In this document: positions 16,583 through 24,493 of the stretch, one piece after another
How the letters are laid out: each line of letters starts with the position of its first letter
How positions within the stretch are numbered: the stretch's first letter is position 1
NCBI RefSeq assembly: GCF_015690355.1
Contig: NZ_JADPRT010000009.1
Location: forward strand, 1-33,088
From: Streptacidiphilus fuscans
Lineage (GTDB): Bacteria; Actinomycetota; Actinomycetes; Streptomycetales; Streptomycetaceae
Length of the DNA stretch: 33,088 bases
Direction: 5' to 3'
Made by a program: the position numbers and the translations under genes
The notes under the pieces: model-generated
Told to the model about the DNA's origin: nothing
Database searches by the model: none
Seen by the model: the letters and a program-made list of their open reading frames with translations, nothing else

Positions 16583-17206
16583 TCAACCTTCCTGTGGGTC
16601 CTGCGAATAGGGGGTGATGGCAAGGATCAGTTCGAACGGGACAGCGCCTTCGGGCCGCTGGGACGGGTCCTGGAAGCGGGGGCCTTGGAGCGCGATCAGC
16701 TTCTCCATGAGTTCCTGCTGGATCTGCTCCATCTCCTCGGGCGTGCAGAAGAGAAGGAACTGGCTCTCCCCGGAGACCTTGCGGATCTCCTTCGGGTAGC
16801 TCTCCCGGCTGTGCTGGTACCGGCGTTGACGTTCGTGCCAGCGCTCGCTGGTGACCTCCATCAGTGCGCGGGCGGCCTGGACGACGGCCTGGTCCGGCTC
16901 CTCGTAGTCGAGGCTGAGGCTCACCGCGCCCGCCTTCCACGGCCGTTCGCGGCCGACGCCGCCCTCGGCCTCCTCCACGAAGCCGTACTTGGCGAGCGAG
17001 CGCAGGTGGTACGAGACGTTCGACGGCGTGCCGCCGACGATCCCGGCGGCCTCGGTCGCGGTCAGGGTGCCGTGCAGCACGAGCGCCTCCACGAGGGCCA
17101 TCCGCAGCGGATGTGCGAGCGCGCGCAGGGCGCGCGGGTCGGTGATCTTCCGCGGCGTCAGATCGGCGGCCGGTTCTGCGCCGCCCACCGGTTCGGTCGG
17201 TTCCAT
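16583..17206 (-). CDS. ArsR-type winged-helix transcriptional regulator
   Basis: A 207-residue regulator. The winged helix covers about residues 22-95 (DPRALRALAHPLRMALVEAL, then recognition region GGTPSNVSYHLRSLAKYGFVEE). The remaining 110 residues are helical, beyond the size of a minimal ArsR metal sensor and typical of the larger HTH_20 helix-turn-helix group that senses other ligands. No CxC metal-binding motif is present. It is first in an operon with the MFS gene and lies 15 bp from the first of two matching palindromic operators, indicating autoregulation. Confidence 0.9.
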   Translation of the reverse strand: MEPTEPVGGAEPAADLTPRKITDPRALRALAHPLRMALVEALVLHGTLTATEAAGIVGGTPSNVSYHLRSLAKYGFVEEAEGGVGRERPWKAGAVSLSLDYEEPDQAVVQAARALMEVTSERWHERQRRYQHSRESYPKEIRKVSGESQFLLFCTPEEMEQIQQELMEKLIALQGPRFQDPSQRPEGAVPFELILAITPYSQDPQEG

Positions 17207-17221
17207 GCGAAGAACGTAGCA

Positions 17222-17267
17222 TCGAAAGAGTCCTTTCGAAAGGGTTACTTCGAAAGACTTCTTTCGA
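17222..17267. promoter_or_regulatory. twin palindromic operators of the ArsR-MFS operon
   Basis: TCGAAAGAGTCCTTTCGA (17222-17239) and TCGAAAGACTTCTTTCGA (17250-17267) are both perfect 7-bp inverted repeats with a 4-base spacer, 28 bp apart start to start. They lie 16-61 bp upstream of the ArsR start. Further TTCGAAAG-type half-sites overlap between them. The rest of the 17268-17446 gap shows only the ribosome-binding site of the next gene. Confidence 0.85.
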
Positions 17268-17446
17268 GCCAGCTCGGAGCTCGGTACGCCTCACGGCCGA
17301 GCCCCGACCGGTACCGCGGTACCACCGGGAAGCGGCGAGCGGTCCCGGCGTGCCGGGGGTACCCGGGGGGCGCGCTTCTAGCGTTCTGCGCGGGGCTGCC
17401 GGACATGCCGGCGCGGCCCGCACGGACCTCGGAGGGAACCACTCCC

Positions 17447-18421
17447 GTGATCGAAATCCAGCGCTTGGTCAAGCGCTACGGCGACAAGACCGCCGTCGAC
17501 GGCCTGAACTTCACGGTCAAGCCCGGCGTGGTCACCGGCTTCCTGGGCCCCAACGGCGCCGGCAAGTCCACCACCATGCGCATGATCCTCGGCCTGGACG
17601 CGCCGACCAGCGGCAGCGTCCTGGTCAACGGCAAGCGCTACGCCCAGCACACCGCCCCGCTCCAGGAGGTCGGCGCGCTGCTGGAGGCCAAGTCGATCCA
17701 CCCCGGCCGCTCCGCCTACAACCACCTGAACTCGCTCGCCCTCACCCACGGCATCCCCCGCCGCCGGGTGGACGAGGTGATCGAGCTGGCCGGTCTCGGC
17801 AAGGTGGCCAAGAAGCGGGCCGGTGCGTTCTCGCTCGGCATGGGCCAGCGTCTCGGCATCGCCGCCGCGCTGCTCGGCGACCCGCAGACGATCATGCTGG
17901 ACGAGCCGGTCAACGGCCTCGACCCGGAGGGCGTGCTGTGGATCCGCACGCTGCTCACCAACCTCGCCTCCGAGGGCCGCACCGTCTTCGTCTCCTCGCA
18001 CCTGATGAGCGAGATGGCGCTGACCGCGACCGACCTGATCATCGTCGGCCGGGGCAAGCTGCTCGCCGACACCACCGTCGCGGACTTCATCGAGAGCGCG
18101 GGCGGCGACAGCGTCAAGGTCGTCTCCTCGGACGCCACCCGGCTGCGCGAGCTGCTGCTCGGCCCGGACGTCACCGTGACCGGTGCGGCCGGTTCGGAGG
18201 AGCTCCAGGTCAACGGCCTGACGGCGCGTGAGATCGGCCAGAAGGCCGCCGACGCCGCCATCGCCGTCTACGAGCTGACGCCGCAGGTCGTCTCGCTGGA
18301 GGAGGCGTTCATGGCGCTGACCGGCGACACCGTCGAGTACCGCAGCAACGGCAGCACGGGCGCCACCGGCGCCTCGGCGGCTGCGGGCGACAAGGAGCAG
18401 AAGGAGGTCGTGGCCGCATGA
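17447..18421 (+). CDS. ABC transporter ATP-binding protein (ABC-2 exporter type)
   Basis: A 324-residue ATPase. Walker A GPNGAGKST lies at 34-42, the signature SLGMGQ at 129-134, and Walker B TIMLDEP at 148-154 with catalytic E153. The H-loop is SSHLMSE. A C-terminal extension of about 100 residues ends in a Gly/Ser/Ala-rich tail, as in DrrA/NatA/bacitracin-type exporters. The GTG at 17447 follows GGAGGGA by 8 bases; the upstream in-frame reading is non-coding. It overlaps the permease by 4 bp (ATGA). The two-component genes after the next terminator may control it, by analogy with lipid II-antibiotic response modules. Confidence 0.93.
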   Translation: MIEIQRLVKRYGDKTAVDGLNFTVKPGVVTGFLGPNGAGKSTTMRMILGLDAPTSGSVLVNGKRYAQHTAPLQEVGALLEAKSIHPGRSAYNHLNSLALTHGIPRRRVDEVIELAGLGKVAKKRAGAFSLGMGQRLGIAAALLGDPQTIMLDEPVNGLDPEGVLWIRTLLTNLASEGRTVFVSSHLMSEMALTATDLIIVGRGKLLADTTVADFIESAGGDSVKVVSSDATRLRELLLGPDVTVTGAAGSEELQVNGLTAREIGQKAADAAIAVYELTPQVVSLEEAFMALTGDTVEYRSNGSTGATGASAAAGDKEQKEVVAA

Positions 18422-19272
18422 GCACGACGCTGACGGCGAACGGCGACGTCGCCACCACCCCCGCGAGCGGCTCCGCCGCGACCCCGCGCTACAAGGTCAC
18501 CTTCGCCCGCGTGCTGCGCGCCGAGTGGGCCAAGTTCCTCTCGCTCCGCTCCACCTGGATCACCCTGGGTGTCTCCCTGCTGCTGCTCGTCGGCATCGGG
18601 ATCATGTCCGCCTACCGTTACAACCCGGCCGACACGCACGGCCCGGCGGCGGACGCCAAGGACGCGGTCGCCCTGGCGCTGCGCAGTGTCGAGCTGGCGC
18701 AGCTGGCCGTCGGCGTGCTCGGCGTGCTGGCCACGGCCGGTGAGTACACCACCGGCATGATCCGCTCCACGCTGACCGCCGTGCCCAAGCGCCTTCCGGT
18801 GCTCTGGTCCAAGCTCGGCCTGTACTTCGTGGTCGTGATCGTGGTCTCCACCGCCGGTGCGTTCGCGTCCTTCCTGGGCGGCGAGGGCTTCCTCTCCGGC
18901 AAGCCGATCGCGCTGACGCTCTCCTCCGCCGGCGTGCTGCGCTGCCTCTTCGAGGCGGGCTTCTACCTGGCCCTGGTCGCGGTCTTCGGCGCGGCGCTCG
19001 GCATGCTGGTCCGCTCGGTCGCGGGTGGCATCTCGCTGCTGGTCGGCACCTTCATGCTGCTGCCGATCTTCCTGGACATCCTGCCCAGCAGCTGGAAGCC
19101 GAACGTCTCGCCGTACCTGCCGGGCCTCGAGGGCGGCGCGGGCGGTTCGATGATCTCGCTGCACCAGGCCTCGGGCACGCTGACGCCGGGCAACGCCACC
19201 TGGGTGCTGCTGGTCTGGGTCGCGGTCGCCGTCCTGGGCGCCGCGTACCGCCTGAAGCGCACGGACAGCTAG
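18418..19272 (+). CDS. ABC-2 type permease
   Basis: A 284-residue membrane subunit for the ATPase encoded just before it. A 35-residue Ala/Thr-rich cytoplasmic start leads to six hydrophobic segments, beginning with ITLGVSLLLLVGIGIMSAY. The motif RVLRAEWAKFLSLRSTW before the first segment is typical of actinobacterial ABC-2 permeases. The start codon overlaps the ATPase stop as ATGA, so the two are coupled. The transported compound is unknown (lantibiotic, lipid or drug are all possible). A strong terminator follows 22 bp after the stop. Confidence 0.92.
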   Translation: MSTTLTANGDVATTPASGSAATPRYKVTFARVLRAEWAKFLSLRSTWITLGVSLLLLVGIGIMSAYRYNPADTHGPAADAKDAVALALRSVELAQLAVGVLGVLATAGEYTTGMIRSTLTAVPKRLPVLWSKLGLYFVVVIVVSTAGAFASFLGGEGFLSGKPIALTLSSAGVLRCLFEAGFYLALVAVFGAALGMLVRSVAGGISLLVGTFMLLPIFLDILPSSWKPNVSPYLPGLEGGAGGSMISLHQASGTLTPGNATWVLLVWVAVAVLGAAYRLKRTDS

Positions 19273-19293
19273 CCGCTGCGCACGTCGCACCGG

Positions 19294-19341
19294 CCTGGGG
19301 GACGTGGAGCGGAGGCTGCCCCTCCGCCCACGTCCCCCAGG
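19294..19341 (+). terminator. strong intrinsic terminator after the ABC operon
   Basis: Arms 19294-19315 (CCTGGGGGACGTGG then AGCGGAGG) and 19321-19341 pair over 21 bp with one bulged base and a CTGCC loop. It isolates the ABC operon from the two-component operon. Confidence 0.85.
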
Positions 19342-19379
19342 CGCGTGGTGCACTCTGAGGACATCATGCTGGGTTCAAC

Positions 19380-20807
19380 GTGACCACCACGACCGATCCC
19401 CTCTGGGACCATCCGCTCGCCCGCGCGTGGCTGCGCGTGCGGGCCTTCGACCGTGCGCGCCCGCAGCTGCTGGACTCACTGATCGCCGCGTTCGTGCTGC
19501 TGATCGGGGTGGCCGGGCTCTTCCGTGGCGAGCACGACGACCTCTTCGGGATGCGCTCGGTCCCGGTGTGGGTGATCCCGGTGACGGCCGCCGCGCAGGC
19601 GCTGCCGCTGGTGTGGCGCAGACGCGCGTCGCTCCGGGTCTTCGCGATCGTGCTGCTGGTCTGCGCGGTGCAGTGGAGCCTCGGGGTCGCGCTGCGCAGC
19701 GACCTCAGCCTGATGATCGCCCTCTACGGCGTCGCCCGGTACGCCCCGCCGAGGCGACTGCCGGTGGTCGCGGCGACGGTGCTGCCGGTCGCCGCGGTGC
19801 TGGCGTTCCGGGTCGAGCCGCTGACGCGGCAGCCCTGGATCAGCCTCTTCTTCGTCGCCTGCGCGGTGACCGCCGCGTCCGCGCTCGGGCTGGCCGGACG
19901 GATCCGGCAGGCCCAACTCGCCGCGCTGGCCGACCGCGCGGCCACCCTGGAGATCGAGCGCGAGCAGCGCGAGAAGCTCGCCACGGCCACCGAGCGGGCC
20001 CGCGTCTCGCGCGAGATGCACGACATCGTCGGCCACAGCCTGGCCGTCATCATCGGCCTCGCCGACGGCGGCGCGGCCCAGGCCGAGCTGCGTCCCGAGC
20101 GCGGCCCCGAGGTGCTGCGGATCATCGCCGAGACGGGCCGGGAGTCCCTCGGCGAACTACGCCGCACGCTCGGCGCCCTCCGCGCCGACCTGCCCGACGC
20201 CGACGGCGAGCCGGGCAGCGGCGAGGTGCTGCGCCCGCAGCCCGGCACCGCCGAGATCGCCGCCCTGTGCGAGCGGATCCGCGCGGCCGGGCCGACGGTC
20301 GGCTACACCACCTCCGGTGACACCGCGTCGCTGACGGCGGGCGTCCAACTCGCGGTCCACCGGATCGTGCAGGAGGCGCTCACCAACAGCCTCAAGCACG
20401 CGGGCGCGGCGACGGACATCCACGTCTCGGTCGCGGTCGACGGCCGCGCGGGCGAGGTCCGGGTCCGCGTCGACGACAGCGGCCCGGAGGCGTCCGGCGG
20501 CCCGGCGCCCGGGGCGGAGGCCGTCCGGCTGGAGTCGGCACGCCTTGAGGCGGCGCGGTTGGAGTCGGCCCGGGAGTCCAGCGACCTCCCGGGGCCGACT
20601 GCGAACGTGCCTGCTTCAGCGCAGTCGCGGGGGCAGTTGCCGGGTCAGCTGCCGGGACAGGGGCAGGGTCTGATCGGCATCCGCGAGCGCGCGGCGCTCG
20701 TCGGCGGCAGTGCGACGGCCGGACCGCGACCGGGTGGGGGGTGGACGGTGCGTGCCGTGCTCCCCACTAGGCTCGACGACGAGGACAACCCGCAGGAGCG
20801 CCCGTGA
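19380..20807 (+). CDS. NarL-system sensor histidine kinase with an insert in the ATPase domain
   Basis: A 475-residue membrane kinase. Four to five membrane segments span residues 30-170 with only short external loops, the pattern of membrane-sensing kinases. The HisKA_3 motif SREMHDIVGHSL gives the phosphorylated H214. The HATPase has the N box (QEALTNSLKHAG, N336) and DSG (366-368). A low-complexity insert of about 58 residues (370-427, with RLESARLEAARLESARESS and a GQLPGQLPGQ run) then comes before the G box GLIGIRERA. The GTG at 19380 was chosen because the closest ATG (19366) is out of frame; its ribosome-binding site is weak. It overlaps the regulator gene by 4 bp (GTGA). Confidence 0.93.
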   Translation: MTTTTDPLWDHPLARAWLRVRAFDRARPQLLDSLIAAFVLLIGVAGLFRGEHDDLFGMRSVPVWVIPVTAAAQALPLVWRRRASLRVFAIVLLVCAVQWSLGVALRSDLSLMIALYGVARYAPPRRLPVVAATVLPVAAVLAFRVEPLTRQPWISLFFVACAVTAASALGLAGRIRQAQLAALADRAATLEIEREQREKLATATERARVSREMHDIVGHSLAVIIGLADGGAAQAELRPERGPEVLRIIAETGRESLGELRRTLGALRADLPDADGEPGSGEVLRPQPGTAEIAALCERIRAAGPTVGYTTSGDTASLTAGVQLAVHRIVQEALTNSLKHAGAATDIHVSVAVDGRAGEVRVRVDDSGPEASGGPAPGAEAVRLESARLEAARLESARESSDLPGPTANVPASAQSRGQLPGQLPGQGQGLIGIRERAALVGGSATAGPRPGGGWTVRAVLPTRLDDEDNPQERP

Positions 20808-21460
20808 CCACCGTCCTGATCGTCGACGACCAGCCGCTGCAGCGGATGGGCTTCCGGATGCTGCTGGAGAGCAGCCCCGAGACCACGGTCGTCGGCGAGG
20901 CGGCCCACGGCGCGGAGGCCGTCCGCCGGACCGCCGAACTCCGCCCCGACGTCGTGCTGATGGACATCCGCATGCCCGGCATGGACGGCATCGAGGCCAC
21001 CCGCCGGATCGTCGCCGCGGGCGACCGCTCGCGCGTCCTGGTGCTCACCACCTTCGACCTCGACGAGTACGCGTACGGCGCGCTGCGGGCGGGGGCCTCC
21101 GGCTTCCTGCTCAAGGACGCCCGCCCGGACGAGCTGCTCGCGGGCATCCGCGCCGTCGCGGCGGGCGACGCTGTCGTCGCCCCGGCGATGACCCGCCGCC
21201 TCCTCGACGCCTTCACCGCGCACGGCGCTCCGCGCGAGCCCAACGAGGATCCGCGGCTCGCGCCGCTGTCGCAGCGGGAGCGGGAGGTCCTGGCGGACAT
21301 CGCGTCGGGCCTGACGAACAGTGAGATCGCGGCGCACCTGGTGTTGTCGGAGTCGACGGTCAAGACGCACGTCAGCCGCGTCCTCGGCAAGCTTGGCGCG
21401 CGGGACCGCGTCCAGGCTGTGATCATTGCTTACGACGCAGGGCTGGCCAGACCCTCGTAG
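20804..21460 (+). CDS. NarL/FixJ-family response regulator
   Basis: A 218-residue regulator. The receiver domain has acidic pocket D8-D9, phosphoacceptor D54 in VLMDIRMPGMDG, and K104 in GFLLKD. A linker leads to a LuxR-type HTH (LSQREREVLADIASGLTNSE, then STVKTHVSRVLGKLGARDR). The GTG start overlaps the kinase stop, so the pair is coupled. The likely target is the ABC operon upstream, which is inference from proximity. Repeat copy D begins 5 bp after the stop. Confidence 0.95.
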   Translation: MTTVLIVDDQPLQRMGFRMLLESSPETTVVGEAAHGAEAVRRTAELRPDVVLMDIRMPGMDGIEATRRIVAAGDRSRVLVLTTFDLDEYAYGALRAGASGFLLKDARPDELLAGIRAVAAGDAVVAPAMTRRLLDAFTAHGAPREPNEDPRLAPLSQREREVLADIASGLTNSEIAAHLVLSESTVKTHVSRVLGKLGARDRVQAVIIAYDAGLARPS

Positions 21461-21464
21461 GGAC

Positions 21465-21618
21465 GTTGCACTACCCAGGGGCGCGGGGCTCTGCTGATAT
21501 GCGGCTCCGCCGCGTGGGCGCGACAAGCCACCCACTCAGGTAGAGCCCCGAACGCGCAGGGCCATCCGCATGTCAGTGGTTTCTCGCGCAGTTCCCCGCG
21601 CCCCTGGGTGCTGCAACG
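21465..21618. repeat. intergenic palindromic repeat, copy D
   Basis: Left end GTTGCACTACCCAGGGGCG and right end (reverse strand) GTTGCAGCACCCAGGGGCG are 24-bp inverted repeats including the GCGGGG continuation, with two mismatches. The left half continues with CTCTGCTGATATGCGGCTCC (shared with A and B). The right half has AACTGCGCGAGAAACCACTG (shared with A and C). It separates the two-component operon from the TetR-controlled ABC/YhgE operon. Confidence 0.85.
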
Positions 21619-21629
21619 CCGTGCTATGT

Positions 21630-21653
21630 TTTGTACTGACCGGTCAGTACAAA
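21630..21653. promoter_or_regulatory. perfect 24-bp palindromic TetR operator
   Basis: The half-site TTTGTACTGACC is followed directly by its exact complement, giving a 24-bp perfect palindrome 21 bp upstream of the ABC ATPase start. It is the natural target of the TetR protein encoded as third gene of this operon (24494). Confidence 0.88.
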
Positions 21654-21674
21654 GTCGGGAACGGGGGGACACCG

Positions 21675-22367
21675 ATGCCGGAGACGTTCACCGGAGCCTC
21701 GGTCGTCGCAGAAGCACTCACCCTGAACGGCCCGCGCGGGCCCGTCTATCAAGACGTCAGTTTCCGTACCGCGCCAGGCCAGTTGCTCGCCGTCGTCGGT
21801 GAGACCGGCTCCGGCCGGACCAGTCTGCTGCTGACCCTCGCCGGGAGGATGCGCCCGACCTCCGGGGCGGCCGCCGTGGACGGCGAGGCGCTCCCCCGGC
21901 GGGCGGGGGCCGTGCGGAAGATGGTGGCGCTGGGGTCCGTGCCCGGGGTCACCGATCTCGACGGTGGGCTCACCGTCGAGGAGCACCTGACCGAGCGTCT
22001 GCTGCTGCGGCGTCACGGCCGCCGCGCGCAGCGCCGTCTCGCTGCCGCACTCGACGCCGCCGGGCTGGACCGCTCCGAACTCCCGCTCCGTGCCGACGCG
22101 TTGACCGCGCTGCAGGGCTTCCGCGTCTCCCTCGCCGCCGCGCTGCTCGGCGCTCCGCGCGTGGTCGTCGTCGACGACCTCGGTGACCGGCTCAGCACCG
22201 ACGACACCGCCGCCGCCTGGCGGACGCTCCGCGCACTCGCCGACGCGGGGCTGACCGTCCTCGCCGCGTCCCGCGAAGCGCCGCCGGAGGCGGACGTCGT
22301 CGTCGCGACACGGCCGAGCAAGACCACCGAGACCGCACAGCCGGAACCGGAGAAGACCCATGCGTGA
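21675..22367 (+). CDS. degenerate ABC ATPase-like protein
   Basis: A 230-residue protein with an ABC ATPase fold but altered key sites. Walker A reads GETGSGRTS (42-50), with Arg at the normally invariant Lys (R48). The signature region reads LTALQGFR (143-150) instead of LSGGQ. Walker B ends VVVVDDLGD, lacking the catalytic Glu. No H-loop His is visible (LTVLAASREAPP). It may bind nucleotide weakly or act structurally with the YhgE/Pip membrane protein. GGGGGGA precedes the ATG at 21675. Its 3' end overlaps the next gene by 8 bp. The operator at 21630 implies TetR repression. Confidence 0.85.
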   Translation: MPETFTGASVVAEALTLNGPRGPVYQDVSFRTAPGQLLAVVGETGSGRTSLLLTLAGRMRPTSGAAAVDGEALPRRAGAVRKMVALGSVPGVTDLDGGLTVEEHLTERLLLRRHGRRAQRRLAAALDAAGLDRSELPLRADALTALQGFRVSLAAALLGAPRVVVVDDLGDRLSTDDTAAAWRTLRALADAGLTVLAASREAPPEADVVVATRPSKTTETAQPEPEKTHA

Positions 22368-24459
22368 CCTGCGTGACCGCATCACCCGTCGCCGTCCGCT
22401 GCGCGCGCTCTCCCTCGGCGGGCTGGAGCTGCGGCGCTTCCGTCGCGGCTCGCTGCCCAGGGCCGCGATCGTCGCGGTCGCGCTGCTGCCGCTGCTCTAC
22501 GGCGCGCTCTACATCTGGTCGTTCTGGGACCCGTACGGCAACTTCGACAAGCTGCCCGTCGCCATCGTCGACCAGGACAAGGGCGCCGACGTCAACGGCA
22601 AGCCCATGAACGCGGGCCAGGACCTCACCACCCAGCTGCTCGACCGGGACACCTTCGACTGGCACGAGGTCAGCGCCGCCCGCGCCGACGAGGGCCTGCG
22701 CAAGGGCGACTACTACATGACGCTGACCATCCCCGCGGACTTCACCGCCCGGATCGCGTCCAGCGGCAACACCCAAGGGACGCCGGTGGACGGCCTGTTG
22801 GAGGCGCGCAGCAACGACTCCAACAGCTACCTCAGCGGGATCATCGCCAAGACAGCCTTCTCCGAGATCCGCGCCGCCTCCTCGTCGAGCGCCGTGCGCG
22901 GCTACCTCGACCAGATCTACGTCTCCTTCGGCGACCTGCACGACCAGACCGTCCAGGCCGCGACCGGGGCCGGTCAGCTCGCCGCGGGCGCGCACACCGC
23001 GCAGAGCGGGGCGCAGCAGCTCGGTGACGGGCTGCGGCAGGCGCACAGCGGCAGCGAGTCGTTGGCCGACGGGCTGGACCGGCTGCACACCGGCGCCGCC
23101 CAGGCCGCCGCCGGGACGGCCGAGTTGGACTCCGTGGTGCACGGCGTCACCGACAGGCTGACGCCGACGCTGCGCAGTCACGCGACCGAGATCCAGCAGG
23201 CGGCGCAGGCCGTCTCCCTGGCCGCCGGGACCGTCCAGCAGATCGCCACCCAGCTGCCCGTGGACACCGCCAAGGCGGTCACCGACGCGCAGACCGCGCA
23301 TACGGAGCTGCAGCAGGTCTACGCCCAGCAGTGCACCGCCCCGACGCTGGGGACCGCGACCGATCCCGCCACCTGCAACGCGCTCCGACTCGCCGTCCAG
23401 GCGTCCGAGCAGACCGTGCAGGTCGCCCAGCAGGTCGACAGCGCCGTCAGCGCCGACAAGGGCCAGCTGGCCCAGATCGCCTCCGACGCCGGGACCGTAC
23501 GCGGCTACGCCGACCAACTCGCGCAGGACGCACCGCATCTGGCCGACCAGATCGACGCGCAGGTGGCGAAGATCGACCAGTTGAACTCCGGCGTCGCCCA
23601 GCTCTCCACCGGCAGCGCGCAGTTGGCAACCGGCGCGCAGAGTCTGAACTCGGGCCTGGCCACCCTGGTCGGCGGCGCGGACCAGCTCGACGGCGGCCTC
23701 TACAAGCTGGCGGGCGGCTCGGACCAGCTCTCCGGGGCGCTCCAGAGCGGCGCGGCGAAGATCCCCGACCTCTCCGCGCAGGCCCGCGCGGACCGCACCG
23801 GCGTGATGAGCGACCCGGTCCAGCTCGCCCTGGACCGGCTCAACCCGGCGGCCAACTACGGCACCGGACTCTCCTCGTACTTCATCCCGCTGGCGCTGTG
23901 GGTGGGCATGATGGTCGCCTACATGCTGCTGCGCCCGCTCAACGCACGGCTGTTGGCCGCCAACATCCCCTCCTGGCGTGCAGCGCTGGCCGGTTGGCTG
24001 CCCGCGGTGGCGATCGGCGCGACACAGGTCGCGGCGCTGCTGGCGGTGCTGCACTTCGCGCTGGGGCTGGAGCTGGTCCGTACGGCCGGCGCGATCGGCT
24101 TCCTGCTGCTGACGACGGCCACGTTCGCGGCGATCCTGCAGTGCGTCAACGCCGTCTTCGGGACCCGCGGGCGGGTGATCGCGCTGGCGCTGCTGATGCT
24201 CCAGCTGACCTCGGCGGGCGGCACCTACCCCGTGCAGACCAGCCCCGGCTTCTTCGGCGCGATCCACCCGTACCTGCCGATGACCTGGGTGGTCGGCGGC
24301 CTGCGGCGGCTGATCAGCGGCGGCGACCTGACCGTGGTGTGGCAGGGCGTGGGGGTGCTGGCCGGGTTCCTGGTGGTCTCGCTGGCCTGCACCGTCCTGG
24401 CGGCCCGCCGCAAGCAGGTCTGGACGGTCACCGCGCTCCACCCGGAGCTCGTCCTGTGA
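22360..24459 (+). CDS. YhgE/Pip family membrane protein
   Basis: A 699-residue protein. One membrane segment (about 33-52) is followed by a large external domain of about 450 residues. Its start matches YhgE/Pip (FWDPYGNFDKLPVAIVDQDKG), and it contains heptad-like GAQQLGDGL / GAQSLNSGL repeats predicted to form a long helical stalk. Five or six further membrane segments from about residue 500 resemble an ABC-2 permease. Members include phage-infection protein Pip and EsaA-like components; actinobacterial copies may export lipids or proteins. It probably pairs with the preceding degenerate ATPase. The 8-bp overlap and joint TetR control support one unit. Confidence 0.92.
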   Translation: MRDLRDRITRRRPLRALSLGGLELRRFRRGSLPRAAIVAVALLPLLYGALYIWSFWDPYGNFDKLPVAIVDQDKGADVNGKPMNAGQDLTTQLLDRDTFDWHEVSAARADEGLRKGDYYMTLTIPADFTARIASSGNTQGTPVDGLLEARSNDSNSYLSGIIAKTAFSEIRAASSSSAVRGYLDQIYVSFGDLHDQTVQAATGAGQLAAGAHTAQSGAQQLGDGLRQAHSGSESLADGLDRLHTGAAQAAAGTAELDSVVHGVTDRLTPTLRSHATEIQQAAQAVSLAAGTVQQIATQLPVDTAKAVTDAQTAHTELQQVYAQQCTAPTLGTATDPATCNALRLAVQASEQTVQVAQQVDSAVSADKGQLAQIASDAGTVRGYADQLAQDAPHLADQIDAQVAKIDQLNSGVAQLSTGSAQLATGAQSLNSGLATLVGGADQLDGGLYKLAGGSDQLSGALQSGAAKIPDLSAQARADRTGVMSDPVQLALDRLNPAANYGTGLSSYFIPLALWVGMMVAYMLLRPLNARLLAANIPSWRAALAGWLPAVAIGATQVAALLAVLHFALGLELVRTAGAIGFLLLTTATFAAILQCVNAVFGTRGRVIALALLMLQLTSAGGTYPVQTSPGFFGAIHPYLPMTWVVGGLRRLISGGDLTVVWQGVGVLAGFLVVSLACTVLAARRKQVWTVTALHPELVL

Positions 24460-24493
24460 CCACCCGTGCGACGGGGTGCGGGAGGATGGCCGC

